A stretch of DNA of 64,000 nucleotides from Gemmatimonadales bacterium (GCA_024278175.1 JAJRTS010000100.1:19972-83971), one strand, 5' to 3'. Counted from the first letter of the stretch, positions 8,748 to 18,009 are shown. Program-made: numbers and translations. The notes: generated by a model not told the origin, from the sequence alone.

Positions 8748-9968
8748 CTAAAGCATGGCGGGGTCCGATCCGGCCCAGAGGCGCTTAAGGCCTTCGTATA
8801 TCCCCCCGGCCAGCAGTTTTTCGCCCTCGCAGGTGCGATGAATTATGTCGGTGAACAGGTTCTCTCCGGCGGCCCTGTGCTGGTCGAACTCCGCGAGCAG
8901 CTCGATCACGGGCACGCCCATCCGCCGGCAAATATCACTCTGGACGCGGTTGATCAGCCGCTGGTTGATTCCCCGCACCATCGCGATCAGCGCCCTGTCG
9001 CCGGGCGACTCTTTCGCGCGGGCGTAGTACTGATCGGCCAGGCGGCGCAGAGTAGCTTCGTCGTTCAGGTCGGCGCTGTCTTCGGCCAGCAGCGGCAGGT
9101 TGACCGGCTGGGTAACGTAGATGAACTCGACTCCCGCCGCCCGGCAGTCCCCGATAGTCTTGATGAAGCATTCGGTGCTCGGCTCTTCTTGGTAATAGGC
9201 GATCTGGTTCTCGCGCCGGCTGTAGTAATATTTTTCGATCAGGTAGGTGTAGAGCATCGACCTCAGGTATAAACGTTTTTGCAGCCAGCCGATCAGCGGC
9301 TTATCTGCCAGCGCCAGCATCAGTTGCTCCACCTGGAAAAACGCCAGCGCCTCCACCTGCTCGTTGAACGCCTCGACATAGAGCAGGATGTCCGGATTGA
9401 AAATCAGCATCTTGGTATTGAGCAGCTGGTTGATCCGGGCGCAGTCGTAGGCGGTATGTCCGGTATTGATCACCTCGAATCTTTTATCGAGACCTTTGTC
9501 GTCATTGAGTAAAGCATTCAGGTGGGTGGTTGCCAGGTCGTCGTCGGGAAGGTACACGTTTTCCATGGTCGAGCCCCCGGCCACCATGATCCTGACCGTG
9601 CCCGCGGGTTTTTCCACCGCTATCTCCGGTGCGCGCCAGCAGAAGGAGTTATAGCTTACGGGCAGATAGTCGTCCAGGCAGGCGGAATATGCCATTTTGT
9701 CAAGGCAGGGCCTGTCGTACCCGGTGTTGGCCCAGGCGGGGTAATCGCGGACAGCCACGCCGTACTTGTCCGCCACGCTGTCGGGCAGGAACAGCCCATG
9801 CTCGTTCTTGTGGGTCTGGCTGACTTTCAGCAGCGGAGTGACCATGTAAAAAACATCCTTGCCGTGCAGCCGGAAATATTTGACCCGGCAGGCGATTTCG
9901 CCGGCGAAAATCACGGCTGCCAAGGCCAGTAGCGTAAACAGCGTTTTTTTAAAGAATCGTCTGGTCAT
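8748..9968 (-). CDS. membrane-anchored SGNH/GDSL-like hydrolase (AlgX/AlgJ-type role)
   Basis: One N-terminal membrane segment (RFFKKTLFTLLALAAVIFAG) is followed by an extracytoplasmic domain; total 406 residues. SGNH blocks are present: GGSTMEN (nucleophile Ser), INTGHTAYD (Gly block), an Asn-containing YVEAFNEQ, and DIIHRTCEG near the C-terminus with Asp and His three apart. Such proteins acetylate or deacetylate polysaccharides outside the membrane. The divergently transcribed neighbour is an MBOAT O-acyltransferase, the same pairing as in alginate and cell-wall O-acetylation systems, where MBOAT passes acetyl groups across the membrane to an SGNH protein. The polymer is unknown. Confidence 0.75.
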   Translation of the reverse strand: MTRRFFKKTLFTLLALAAVIFAGEIACRVKYFRLHGKDVFYMVTPLLKVSQTHKNEHGLFLPDSVADKYGVAVRDYPAWANTGYDRPCLDKMAYSACLDDYLPVSYNSFCWRAPEIAVEKPAGTVRIMVAGGSTMENVYLPDDDLATTHLNALLNDDKGLDKRFEVINTGHTAYDCARINQLLNTKMLIFNPDILLYVEAFNEQVEALAFFQVEQLMLALADKPLIGWLQKRLYLRSMLYTYLIEKYYYSRRENQIAYYQEEPSTECFIKTIGDCRAAGVEFIYVTQPVNLPLLAEDSADLNDEATLRRLADQYYARAKESPGDRALIAMVRGINQRLINRVQSDICRRMGVPVIELLAEFDQHRAAGENLFTDIIHRTCEGEKLLAGGIYEGLKRLWAGSDPAML

Positions 9969-10108
9969 TTAAGGAATCCTGACTCCCGGCTCCAGGGTTA
10001 TTTTACTGTTCCCAACTATCAACGGCCGGTCAGTAACTGCTTTAAATCTCGAAACAGCTTAGCGGCGAACAGGAATTGCCTGTCCGTGAGCGCTGCCCCA
10101 CGAGCTTC

Positions 10109-10137
10109 TTGACTGAGGATTTGCCAACACATATCTT
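10109..10137 (+). promoter_or_regulatory. sigma70-type promoter for the MBOAT gene
   Basis: TTGACT (10109-10114), a 17-base spacer and TATCTT (10132-10137) precede the MBOAT start by about 50 bases. The match is good but untested. Confidence 0.5.
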
Positions 10138-10188
10138 CGCTTGGAATCCAGCCTTAAATTAGCAACAATTTTGCAAAAAGGCACGAAA

Positions 10189-11673
10189 TTGCTTTTCAAC
10201 TCCCTCCAGTTTCTAATCTTTTTCCCCATCGTGGTCGTCCTCTATTTCAACATGCCCTACCGGTGGCGGGTCTATTTTCTGCTGCTGGCCAGCTATTATT
10301 TCTATATGTGCTGGCGGGCCAGCTACATCCTGTTGATCCTGGCCTCGACCCTGATCGATTATTTCTGCGCGCTGGCGATGGAGCAGGAGACCGGCAGGCA
10401 GGGCAGGAGAAAGTTCCTGATTGTCAGCCTGGCCGCCAACCTGGGTCTGCTGTTTTCATTCAAATATTTCAACTTCTTTATCGGCTCGGCGGAGCAGGTG
10501 CTGGGCGTTTTTAATATTTTCTACCATTTCCCCTCGCTCAAGGTGTTGCTGCCGGTTGGCATCTCGTTCTACACGTTCCAGACCCTGAGCTACTCAATCG
10601 AGGTTTACCGGGGCAAGATAGTCCCCGAGCGCAACCTGTCCCGTTTCGCCCTCTACGTGGCCTTTTTCCCCCAGCTCGTGGCCGGCCCGATTGAGCGGGC
10701 CGACAGGCTGCTGCCCCAGATCGGGCGTGACTACGACTACGACCACGGCCGCACGCTGGAGGGGTTGAGGCAGGTGATCTGGGGGTTCTTCAAGAAAGTG
10801 GTTATCGCCGACCGGCTGGCCCTGCTGGTGAACCACGTTTACTCCGATCCATCCTCGCAATCCTCACCGGCGCTGCTGCTGGCCACCTACTTTTTCGCCT
10901 TTCAGATCTACTGCGATTTCTCTGGCTACTCGGATATCGCCATCGGCACGGCCCGGATCATGGGGATCGACCTGATGAAAAATTTCGACAGGCCCTATCA
11001 CTCCAAATCAATCCACGAGTTCTGGTCGCGCTGGCACATTTCGCTCTCCACCTGGTTCCGCGATTACCTCTATATCCCGCTGGGCGGCAACCGCGTGGCC
11101 AGAAGCCGCTGGTACGCCAATGTGATGATCGTGTTTCTGGTCAGCGGGCTCTGGCACGGGGCCAACTGGACTTTCGTGGTCTGGGGGATGCTGCACGGGC
11201 TTTACATGCTGGTCGGCGAGTTGACCGGCAAGCTGAGGGAAACACTCTGCCGCGCCGTGGGACTGGCCAGGCTGCCCGGCGTGCATAAAACGCTGCGGAT
11301 ACTGATCACGTTCCACCTGGTGCTGCTCTCCTGGATATTTTTCAGGGCGCAGACAATTTCCGAAGCCCTGGATATCATCGGCCGGATTTGCCGCTTCGAG
11401 GGAGCGGGAGAGTTCTGGACCGCGATCACCACCCAGGGCAAAGCGGCGTTCATCCTCGGCATGGGCCGCTACGAGCTTACCGTGGCCGTGCTCTCGATTG
11501 TGGCGATGGAGCTTGTGCATCTGTTCGAGCGAAAGCGGGACAAGCGGGAGAAGATTTCCCTGACGCGGGAAGTCCCGCTCTGGCGAAAATACGTGGTGAG
11601 CTACCTGCTGATTCTGATCATCCTGGTGTTCGGCGAATTCAGTTCCAACGAGTTTATCTACTTCCAGTTCTGA
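10189..11673 (+). CDS. MBOAT membrane O-acyltransferase (AlgI-like)
   Basis: The start chosen is the TTG at 10189, eight bases after AAAAAGG; it gives LLFNSLQFLIFFPIVVVLYF, the usual MBOAT N-terminus. An earlier TTG at 10141 would add a polar leader. The 494-residue protein has about 10-12 membrane spans and the diagnostic AlgI/DltB motifs: FFPQLVAGPIERADRLLPQ, YCDFSGYSDIAIG, EFWSRWHISLSTWFRDYLYIPLGGNR and SGLWHGANW, whose His is the catalytic residue. It moves acetyl groups from the cytoplasm to an extracellular acceptor, likely with the divergent SGNH protein. Its 3' end overlaps the end of the small convergent gene at 11658. Confidence 0.93.
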   Translation: MLFNSLQFLIFFPIVVVLYFNMPYRWRVYFLLLASYYFYMCWRASYILLILASTLIDYFCALAMEQETGRQGRRKFLIVSLAANLGLLFSFKYFNFFIGSAEQVLGVFNIFYHFPSLKVLLPVGISFYTFQTLSYSIEVYRGKIVPERNLSRFALYVAFFPQLVAGPIERADRLLPQIGRDYDYDHGRTLEGLRQVIWGFFKKVVIADRLALLVNHVYSDPSSQSSPALLLATYFFAFQIYCDFSGYSDIAIGTARIMGIDLMKNFDRPYHSKSIHEFWSRWHISLSTWFRDYLYIPLGGNRVARSRWYANVMIVFLVSGLWHGANWTFVVWGMLHGLYMLVGELTGKLRETLCRAVGLARLPGVHKTLRILITFHLVLLSWIFFRAQTISEALDIIGRICRFEGAGEFWTAITTQGKAAFILGMGRYELTVAVLSIVAMELVHLFERKRDKREKISLTREVPLWRKYVVSYLLILIILVFGEFSSNEFIYFQF

Positions 11674-11804
11674 TGGCTTCGTAAAAAGACCGCTCCGCGG
11701 GGGAGGTTGATCAGCTCCCACTCCCGCCAGTAGGCCGAGTCGATCTCGTGGCAGATCAGGATTGCCGCGTTGGTCAGGTAAAGCCAGAACAGAAGATCGC
11801 TCAT
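11658..11804 (-). pseudogene. small DUF6713-like gene, apparently truncated
   Basis: A 48-codon frame begins at an ATG with a very strong site (GGAAGGAG, 8 bases upstream) and starts 4 bases after the stop of the GH88 gene. The product MSDLLFWLYLTNAAILICHE then continues IDSAYWREWELINLPRG. The spaced HEID...EWEL pattern with a hydrophobic start is what I recall for the small membrane family DUF6713, whose members are around 100 residues with more membrane spans. Here the reading ends soon after this core and runs 16 bases into the MBOAT 3' end. I read it as a gene cut off at its 3' end by rearrangement; a genuine short protein is possible. Confidence 0.55.
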
Positions 11805-11808
11805 CGGG

Positions 11809-13041
11809 CTAACTCCTTCCCTCCAGCCAGAAACCGGGTTCCAGCCAGCGCAGCAGGGCCTCCAGATAGTAGAAATCTCCCCAGATATTGGCCTGGTCGA
11901 TACTGCCGCCGACAGCGAAAAAGTAGGTGCCGCCGGTCAGCACGCCCTGTGGAGCGCCGGGAAGGCCCCGGGTGAGATAATTGACCGTCAGCGAGGCCAG
12001 GATTTTCCCGGCAGCCTCACGGTAGTGCTTTGCCTCTGCCGGGTCGTCGAGTAACCCGGCAAGCTCCAGCATCCCGGCGGCGGCCATCGAACCGGCGCTG
12101 CTGTCGCGGGGGTGGTCTTCGCCGGGGGGAAGGTCAAAGTCCCAGTAGGGAACCTGGTCTCCCGGCAGGTGCTCTAAGAACCAGTCGGACATTTTTTTCG
12201 CCGTTTCCAGAAACGCGGGGTCGCCGGTGTTGCGGTATGCGCGGGTGAACCCGTAGATTCCCCAGGCCTGGCCGCGGCTCCAGGTGGTTTCATCGCCCAG
12301 GCCCTGCTTGCCGAACCCGCGGATCATCTCACCGGTTTGCGGATTTAACTCTACCACCTGATAGCTGGAGAAGTCATCGCGCACGTGGGCCGCGCGGGAG
12401 CGATGGGCATGCGAGCTGGCGGCCTGGGCGAAAGAACTGTCGCCGGTCTGCTCTGCGGCCCAGAACATGTGGTCCAGGTTGATCAGGCAGTCGATAATGA
12501 CGAACCCCAGTTGCTCCCGGTCGCCCAGACGGCCCCAGTTCTGGAAGTAGCCGCCGGAGGGAATGTAACGCCGCATCATCGTGCGGGCGGCGGTAAGGCC
12601 CACCTGCCGCAGGGCCTCATCACCCGTAAGCGTGTAGCCCAGATCGAACGAGGGCCAGCTCAGGATGCAGATGTCGCTGTTGTCGGCGTCGTCCTTGTGA
12701 CGCTCCAGCAGCCAGGTGTATTTCTCAGCCTTCTCCCGCCAGAATTTTTTACCTGTATGTTGATACATCATCCATAACATTCCAGCGTAGTATCCCCCGG
12801 TCCAGCCGTCGTGGCCCAGTTCCCAGACTCCGTCCTCGGTGGAGATCGGGAATTTTTCGCCGGTTATTTCAAGAGTTCTCCGCAGACTTGTGTCCACCCA
12901 GGCCAGGCCCCGCAGGGCGAGTTTTTTTGTAAGTTGGAGTTCGTCGGCTGGCTTTGGCGGTGAAGATTCCGGCGTGGGTGCGCCGCAGGAGAAAAGAGCG
13001 GCGGCCAGAGTGAGAAGCAAGAGCGTGGTCAGGCGTTTCAT
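11809..13041 (-). CDS. GH88 unsaturated glucuronyl hydrolase, lipoprotein
   Basis: The signal MKRLTTLLLLTLAAALFSC makes this 410-residue protein a lipoprotein. The GH88 (alpha/alpha)6-barrel signature is clear: WTGGYYAGMLWMMYQHTG, an Asp in DNSDICILSW, DCLINLDHMFWAAEQTGD, SSHAHRSRAAHVRDD, TTWSRGQAWGIYGFTRAY and DFDLPP...RDSSAGSMAA. Enzymes of this family hydrate the unsaturated uronic acid left at the chain end after polysaccharide lyases act on pectin, glycosaminoglycans or ulvan. It sits 58 bases downstream of the VCBS-repeat gene, likely co-transcribed. Substrate specificity is not resolvable here, although sulfatases and GH20 nearby fit a sulfated glycan. Confidence 0.88.
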   Translation of the reverse strand: MKRLTTLLLLTLAAALFSCGAPTPESSPPKPADELQLTKKLALRGLAWVDTSLRRTLEITGEKFPISTEDGVWELGHDGWTGGYYAGMLWMMYQHTGKKFWREKAEKYTWLLERHKDDADNSDICILSWPSFDLGYTLTGDEALRQVGLTAARTMMRRYIPSGGYFQNWGRLGDREQLGFVIIDCLINLDHMFWAAEQTGDSSFAQAASSHAHRSRAAHVRDDFSSYQVVELNPQTGEMIRGFGKQGLGDETTWSRGQAWGIYGFTRAYRNTGDPAFLETAKKMSDWFLEHLPGDQVPYWDFDLPPGEDHPRDSSAGSMAAAGMLELAGLLDDPAEAKHYREAAGKILASLTVNYLTRGLPGAPQGVLTGGTYFFAVGGSIDQANIWGDFYYLEALLRWLEPGFWLEGRS

Positions 13042-13100
13042 GGGACGGCTCCGGTATATGAGGTAAAATCTTTCGTAATCTCCTTACAGCGGCATTTTGG

Positions 13101-15179
13101 TCAACCAGAGACCGGCACGGCCACGTACATCTGGTAGTTGCTGCGGCTGTGCAGCGGCATTTTCTTCAGCGGTACGATCTGCTCCGGCGGCGGCACGCTG
13201 CCGTCCTGGGTGTAGATCCAGAGCTGGTCGCGATCCCAGAGCAGAATCTCGTCGCGGCTGTCGCCGGTAAGGTCGATCGCATCGCAGCATAGCTCCGGGT
13301 GGCCGGGTTCGCTGAACCTTACCACCTGGCGTCCGTACCCGTCGATCATCCCGCCGAGCCGCTCGTTGCCGGAGATCAGCAGCAGCGCGGTCCCATCGCC
13401 CACCCAGTCCACGGCGCAGAGCGTGGAGCCGATATAGTGGGGCTGGTACTCGTCCAGCTTGCGGCCGTCGGCGGCGTGGATCGTGATAATGTTGTGCTCG
13501 CCCCAGTAAGTGACAGTGGCGAACTCGCAGCCCGGCAGCTCCGGGCGGAAATCGCCGATCGCGGCGCGCTGGGCGTGGCCGAGAATCTCATTGTAACGTA
13601 CCTTGCCGCTCAAATCCGATACGATCACGCCTTCCTCACCGGCGCAGAAATAGGCGTGAAGGCCGGGGAAGTCCGCGCCGCCCACGGCGCCGATAAAACC
13701 GGCGTCGGAGTGGTCCTGGAAGCCCAGATCGAAAATAATCGAGCCGTCGTGGTCGAACAGTGTGTAGCCCTGCAGCACCTCGTCGCGGCCGTCGCCGTCC
13801 AGGTCCTCCACGTAGGGGTAGTGCCCGGCGTTGAGGCAGGCGGTCCAGAGCTGTTCAAAATTGCGGTCATAGGCCCAGATGTTGTTGTAGTCGTCCTTGA
13901 TCAGGAAATCGCCCACGCTGCCCGCGCCGGTAAGATCGGCAAAATGCAGCGCGCCGGCGGGAATACGCTCCCACTTGTCCTCCGGGTAGAAACTGTCCGG
14001 GTGCTTGGGGCCGTGCAGGGGGGTGGGCACACTCTTTTTCAGCTCGCCGGTAAGCCCGTCCAGTATTTCTATCTTAAAGTCGTGGCTGAACACCACTTCG
14101 CACTTGCTGTCGCCGTCGAGGTCCACAACCTGGTAGGGCAGGTCGGTGGCGAACAGCTCGGGGATCGTGTCGTTCTCGCCCCACTGCCAGAGGATTTCGC
14201 CATCGAGGTTAAACGCGGTGAGTCCGGCGATATTCCTTCGCAGCAGGCCCTGTGCATCAAAATGACGCCGGGCGATCACGAATTCCAACCGCCCGTCGCC
14301 GTCCAGGTCGCCCCAGCGCATCTGCCTGCCGTTGACAGCCAGCTTTTGCAGGTCGATTTTTTTCCAAAGCTTGGGCTGCGGGTATTTTGCGGATTCCCGC
14401 TGCTGCTCATCGCGCCAGGCGGCCTTGCGGGCCTTGAATTTTTGGTAGGCGCTGTTGCTCATAATCACGCGCACGCGGCGGTATTCTACGGGGCTGTTGG
14501 CGATCAGGCCGATCTTGCCGGCCGGGTGGTTATGGTCGCGGCGGGTGATATCGATTTGCTCTCCGTTAATATAGAAGCTGTGGTTGACTCCCTGCACTTC
14601 CACCCGGAAGGTAACGGGTTTTCCCGGCTCGTAGGGCACGTTGCGCATTTTCGACTTGACCCAGGCGTCGTGCCGGCGGCGGATCCAGAACCACTTGTGG
14701 CCCTCGCCCAGGGCCAGCATGAAAAAGTTACGGCTGTTCTGCACGCGGTAGACTATGCCCACGGGGTGCTCGCTGGAGAGCGGGACAAACTCCACCTCGT
14801 AGGCGTAGTCGGTCCAGAGCTCGTCACCGGCCACCACGATTGCGTTCTTGTCCTCCTCGATAATCTCCTGTTTCTGCCGGAGCACTTTTTTGCCCGCCGT
14901 CTCCCTGATATGCCATGCCAGGCCGTCATCGATCGGCCAGAAGCCCCAGTAGGTGGCCTCGGCCCAGGGGCCCCACTCCGGTTTTTTGGGGGTCCAGTGG
15001 TATTCCTGGACCGCGGTGTATTTCTCGCTCAGCGCGCCCACCGGGAAGGTGGAGAAGTCGTCCTCGAACACCACCACCGAGTCCGGCCCCACGGGAGCCC
15101 AGGGCCGGGCGGCATGTGCAGCGGCGGGTACAGTAAGCAGCAGGGCAACTGCGAAAAAAAGCAGGCAACAGCGGTACAT
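13101..15179 (-). CDS. exported FG-GAP/VCBS-repeat protein with N-terminal LamG-like domain
   Basis: A Sec signal (MYRCCLLFFAVALLLTVPAAAHA) begins a 692-residue protein. Residues about 35-240 form a concanavalin-like jelly roll (VVFEDDFSTFPVG, VTFRVEVQGVNHSFYINGEQ, GKIGLIANSPVEYRRVRV). Residues about 280-690 contain a propeller with calcium-type loops: DLDGDGRLEFV, DLDGDSKCEVVF, DLDGDGRDEVL and DLTGDSRDEILLW, each followed by short beta-strands such as IEILDGLTG. The layout resembles proteins associated with rhamnogalacturonan and other polysaccharide degradation, but no catalytic residues are evident. It probably binds glycan or acts as a lyase-like scaffold, and is upstream of the GH88 gene in the same direction. 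Confidence 0.75.
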   Translation of the reverse strand: MYRCCLLFFAVALLLTVPAAAHAARPWAPVGPDSVVVFEDDFSTFPVGALSEKYTAVQEYHWTPKKPEWGPWAEATYWGFWPIDDGLAWHIRETAGKKVLRQKQEIIEEDKNAIVVAGDELWTDYAYEVEFVPLSSEHPVGIVYRVQNSRNFFMLALGEGHKWFWIRRRHDAWVKSKMRNVPYEPGKPVTFRVEVQGVNHSFYINGEQIDITRRDHNHPAGKIGLIANSPVEYRRVRVIMSNSAYQKFKARKAAWRDEQQRESAKYPQPKLWKKIDLQKLAVNGRQMRWGDLDGDGRLEFVIARRHFDAQGLLRRNIAGLTAFNLDGEILWQWGENDTIPELFATDLPYQVVDLDGDSKCEVVFSHDFKIEILDGLTGELKKSVPTPLHGPKHPDSFYPEDKWERIPAGALHFADLTGAGSVGDFLIKDDYNNIWAYDRNFEQLWTACLNAGHYPYVEDLDGDGRDEVLQGYTLFDHDGSIIFDLGFQDHSDAGFIGAVGGADFPGLHAYFCAGEEGVIVSDLSGKVRYNEILGHAQRAAIGDFRPELPGCEFATVTYWGEHNIITIHAADGRKLDEYQPHYIGSTLCAVDWVGDGTALLLISGNERLGGMIDGYGRQVVRFSEPGHPELCCDAIDLTGDSRDEILLWDRDQLWIYTQDGSVPPPEQIVPLKKMPLHSRSNYQMYVAVPVSG

Positions 15180-15436
15180 GGCATCACTCCGGAGAAAGGC
15201 GGTAGCTGAGATTTGCGATGATGGAGTTATTCAATCTGCACGTCCGTGGGAGCAATGGCAAGAGGGAGGGGGAAGGGCGTTATGCGATCAATTCAACAAA
15301 TACAGATCAGAATCAGGGTTTGCAGCGGGCAAAGAGGAACGGCCCGGGTGACGCACGCGCCGCCCCCGCGGCAAGGATTGCTCCCCTGGCGGGAAACGCG
15401 CTATTACCTTGGGACAGCAGATAAATCGCCCGTTCC

Positions 15437-16486
15437 CTACCCCCCCACCCGCACCATCACTTTCAGCACGTCAGTCGGCTCCTTGTTCACCAGCTCGAAC
15501 GCTTCGGCTGTGTCAGCCAGTTCATACTCGGCCGAAAGCATTACGGATGTGTCGAACCGCCCGGCCGCCATCGCCGCGATAACCCGCGGGAACTCGCCCC
15601 TGCTCACCCGGCTGGTACGGATAGTCGCCTCTTTCCAGACCAGCGTTTTCCAGTGGGCTCCGTAGCAGTGCGGCCCCTGGCCCAGCAACGTTATCCGCCC
15701 GCCGCTGCGGATCATCTCCACCGCCTGGGCCACCGGCGCCTTTTCGCCGATTACGTCCAGCTCGGCCTCGCCCACCGCCTCCAGCACCAGGTCGGCCCCG
15801 TCGCCGCCGGTCCATTCTTTTACTGTTTCAACCGCATCGGTTTTTGTGGAGTTGATCGTAATATCGGCCCCCACTTTTTCGGCCAGCGAGAGCTTGTAAT
15901 CGCTCACGTCCACAACGGCCACCTTGCCGGCCGCCGTCAGCAGAATATTCTGCAGCACGGCCATGCCCACCCGGCCCGCGCCGAGCACCACCACGGTGTC
16001 GCCCGGCTCAACCGCGCTCACGGTTGTGGAGTGCATGCCGATACTGTAGAGCTCCACCAGCGCCCCGTCGCACTCATCGATATTCTCCGGCAGCTTGAAA
16101 CACTGACCCGCATCGGCCACGGCCAGCTCCGCCAGTCCGCCGTCCAGGTCGATTCCCCGCAGGCGAAGGTTGCGGCAGGCGTTGTACTGCCCCTTGCGGC
16201 AGGCCGGGCAATCGTGGCAGGAGATAATCGGGTCGATGCAAACCCTCTCGCCCACGGCCAGGCCGCTCACTTCCGGGCCCACTTGCGCCACCCGCCCGGC
16301 GAACTCGTGGCCCTGGGTGCGCGGATAGATCACCCGGCCCGCGAACTCGCCGCGGAAGGCGTGGATGTCGCTGCCGCAGATGCCCACGTACGACGGGGAG
16401 ATCAGCACCTGGCCCGCTCCCGGCGTGGGGTCGCTGATTTCACGGTACTCGATTTTTTCCGTTGCTGTTGTCTGGGCCGCTTTCAT
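15437..16486 (-). CDS. zinc-dependent medium-chain sugar/polyol dehydrogenase
   Basis: The ATG at 16486 is preceded by GAGGA at a proper distance; an upstream ATG at 16528 would add 14 residues absent from the family. The 349-residue protein shows the catalytic zinc site (VGICGSDIH, TQGHEFAG), the four-cysteine structural zinc loop (SCHDCPACRKGQYNAC) and the NAD-binding GAGRVGMAV in a Rossmann fold. The family includes sorbitol, threonine and galactitol-phosphate dehydrogenases. The likely role is oxidation of a sugar alcohol or hexuronate derivative in the cytoplasm. The gap 15180-15436 upstream of the VCBS gene has no gene. Confidence 0.88.
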   Translation of the reverse strand: MKAAQTTATEKIEYREISDPTPGAGQVLISPSYVGICGSDIHAFRGEFAGRVIYPRTQGHEFAGRVAQVGPEVSGLAVGERVCIDPIISCHDCPACRKGQYNACRNLRLRGIDLDGGLAELAVADAGQCFKLPENIDECDGALVELYSIGMHSTTVSAVEPGDTVVVLGAGRVGMAVLQNILLTAAGKVAVVDVSDYKLSLAEKVGADITINSTKTDAVETVKEWTGGDGADLVLEAVGEAELDVIGEKAPVAQAVEMIRSGGRITLLGQGPHCYGAHWKTLVWKEATIRTSRVSRGEFPRVIAAMAAGRFDTSVMLSAEYELADTAEAFELVNKEPTDVLKVMVRVGG

Positions 16487-16715
16487 CTTTATTTGTCCTC
16501 TGATTTGTGTTTTCTCAGGGGTAGTCATTCCGTGGCAAGATACCCCGCATCACCCGCGCGCGCAAGACAGCCGCCGGGGCGGCGAGGCGCGATAAACAGG
16601 TTTTAACTTGCAATTCAGCGGGCCTGAGTGTAAGATTTGTGGCGATCTTTCTCACGATGATTGCCCCTGACACACACCCGCGCCGGAGCCGCCCGGCGGA
16701 TTTCAGGTAAAGACC

Positions 16716-17699
16716 ATGGACAAGGCAAGGGCACAGAAAGTACTCGAAGAGCTTCAGATCGTCACCCGGATTATCTACTCCGGCCAGGTGCCGGATATCA
16801 AGCCCAGCGCCACGCTGCTGATCCGCAACGTGAAGCCCTCGGATGAGCGGCCGTTTATCCGCAAGGACTCCTCGGGCCAGGCCCTGTTCTACATTGTCGA
16901 GGGCGAGGCCGGGGTCGATATCGGCCAGCCGGAGCGGATCATGGTGAGCAAAAACAACACGGTGGGCGAGATGAGCATGGTCAGCACGGTGCTCAACGCG
17001 CTCGACGACACGGTCAATATCGGGAGCCGTACGGCCGATGTCTATGCCGAGGAGCAGATGAAGCTGATCGTGTTCAACTACTCGGCGCTGGTGGATATCC
17101 TCAAGGACCCCGCCCCGGAACTGCGCGGCGTGCGCGGGCAGGTGATGATCAGCCTGAACCGGATCATGTTCAAGAAGCTGATGGAGGTCAACGACAACTT
17201 CCTGCACATCCTCACCGGCTACGGGTTGGAGCAGGGCGCCGAGGAGACGCAGTATCCGGCGCAGTTGCTCGATGCGTTGAACCTTTTCATGAAGAAAATG
17301 CGCGCTATTCCAAAACTCAGCATCGTGCCCCACGAGTTGCGGGGCATCCTGATTCGCGAAGGTGAGCCGAACTCGGATATCATCTTCATGCAGGATGGCA
17401 TGGTCAAGATCAGCAGGGAAGTTGAGGATCAGCTCACCGAGCAGAAAGAGCGGATCGAGCTCAACATTATCTCCGCCCCGGCCGTGCTGGGCGAGTCCTC
17501 GATCCTCAACTTCGGCTCGATCAGCACCACCCAGGCCGAGGTGATCGATAAGGTGTTCGGTTACAGGATTGCCGTGCAGAGCCTGCTGCGCCACCTTCAG
17601 CGCTACCCCGACATGTTCACTCAGTTTTTCCTGCTGCTGCTGGAGTTGAACTATTTCCGCACGGTCAATATGATGAAAAAGACCTCCGCGCTTGGCTGA
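16716..17699 (+). CDS. protein with two cyclic-nucleotide-binding-like domains, no HTH
   Basis: The 327-residue cytoplasmic protein contains two cNMP-binding-type beta-barrels. The first lies at about 45-130 (GQALFYIVEGEAGVDIG, NNTVGEMSMVSTVLNAL), the second at about 205-300 (ILIREGEPNSDIIFMQDGMVKIS, PAVLGESSILNFG). The phosphate-binding cassette is only partly kept (VGEMS and LGESS in place of FGEMALL-RAA). There is no helix-turn-helix C-terminal to either domain, so it is not a CRP transcription factor. It probably senses a ligand and acts through protein contacts. The ribosome site is weak (AGGT). Confidence 0.75.
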   Translation: MDKARAQKVLEELQIVTRIIYSGQVPDIKPSATLLIRNVKPSDERPFIRKDSSGQALFYIVEGEAGVDIGQPERIMVSKNNTVGEMSMVSTVLNALDDTVNIGSRTADVYAEEQMKLIVFNYSALVDILKDPAPELRGVRGQVMISLNRIMFKKLMEVNDNFLHILTGYGLEQGAEETQYPAQLLDALNLFMKKMRAIPKLSIVPHELRGILIREGEPNSDIIFMQDGMVKISREVEDQLTEQKERIELNIISAPAVLGESSILNFGSISTTQAEVIDKVFGYRIAVQSLLRHLQRYPDMFTQFFLLLLELNYFRTVNMMKKTSALG

Positions 17700-17780
17700 G
17701 CTTTACGGCCGCGTCGTTTGTCCCGCTTACTTCCCCGCCGGCAGGCCCTTTCCTGCGCCTGCCAGTAACCACCGCTTGGC

Positions 17781-17989
17781 AGCGTGTTGAAATATTCGAA
17801 AGTATGGGTATTATGTTGTCAAGGGCCGTTTCTCGCCAGGCCAGCTCAAAACGGAGCGAGCGATGCAACAGCTTGGTAAAAGATAAGTAACAGGATCAGT
17901 AAAAGAAATGGCTTGCCTTGCCCTTGGGCGCCCCAAACAAACGAAATATTTCACTTGAGGGCGTTGAACGCTTTTATTTCAACGCCCCT
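17781..17989 (+). repeat. 205-bp structured dispersed element, copy A
   Basis: This copy runs from AGCGTGTTGAAAT to a final hairpin (GGGCGTTGAA...TTCAACGCCCC). Shared blocks: CGAAAGTATGGG near the start, GTTGTCAAGGGCCGTTTC, then a variable middle, AAGAAATGGCTTGCCTTGCC, and CGAAATATTTCA before the final hairpin. The second arm (CCCTTGGGCGCC) is damaged here relative to copies B-D. It fills most of the gap 17700-18009 and ends about 20 bases before the sulfatase start. Confidence 0.85.
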
Positions 17990-18009
17990 TTAACCCGCTG
18001 GTGATTTCG

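Noticed and set aside
13299..15209. Long open frame (636 codons) on the plus strand
   Set aside because: It is antisense to the VCBS-repeat gene, which has clear repeats and a signal peptide; the shadow frame shows no domain or ribosome site. Similar antisense frames at 5724-7166, 17974-19854 and 55073-56218 were rejected for the same reason.
16530..16560. Sigma54-like GTGGCA...GCA sequence
   Set aside because: GG and GC are 11 bases apart, not 10, so the essential spacing is wrong.
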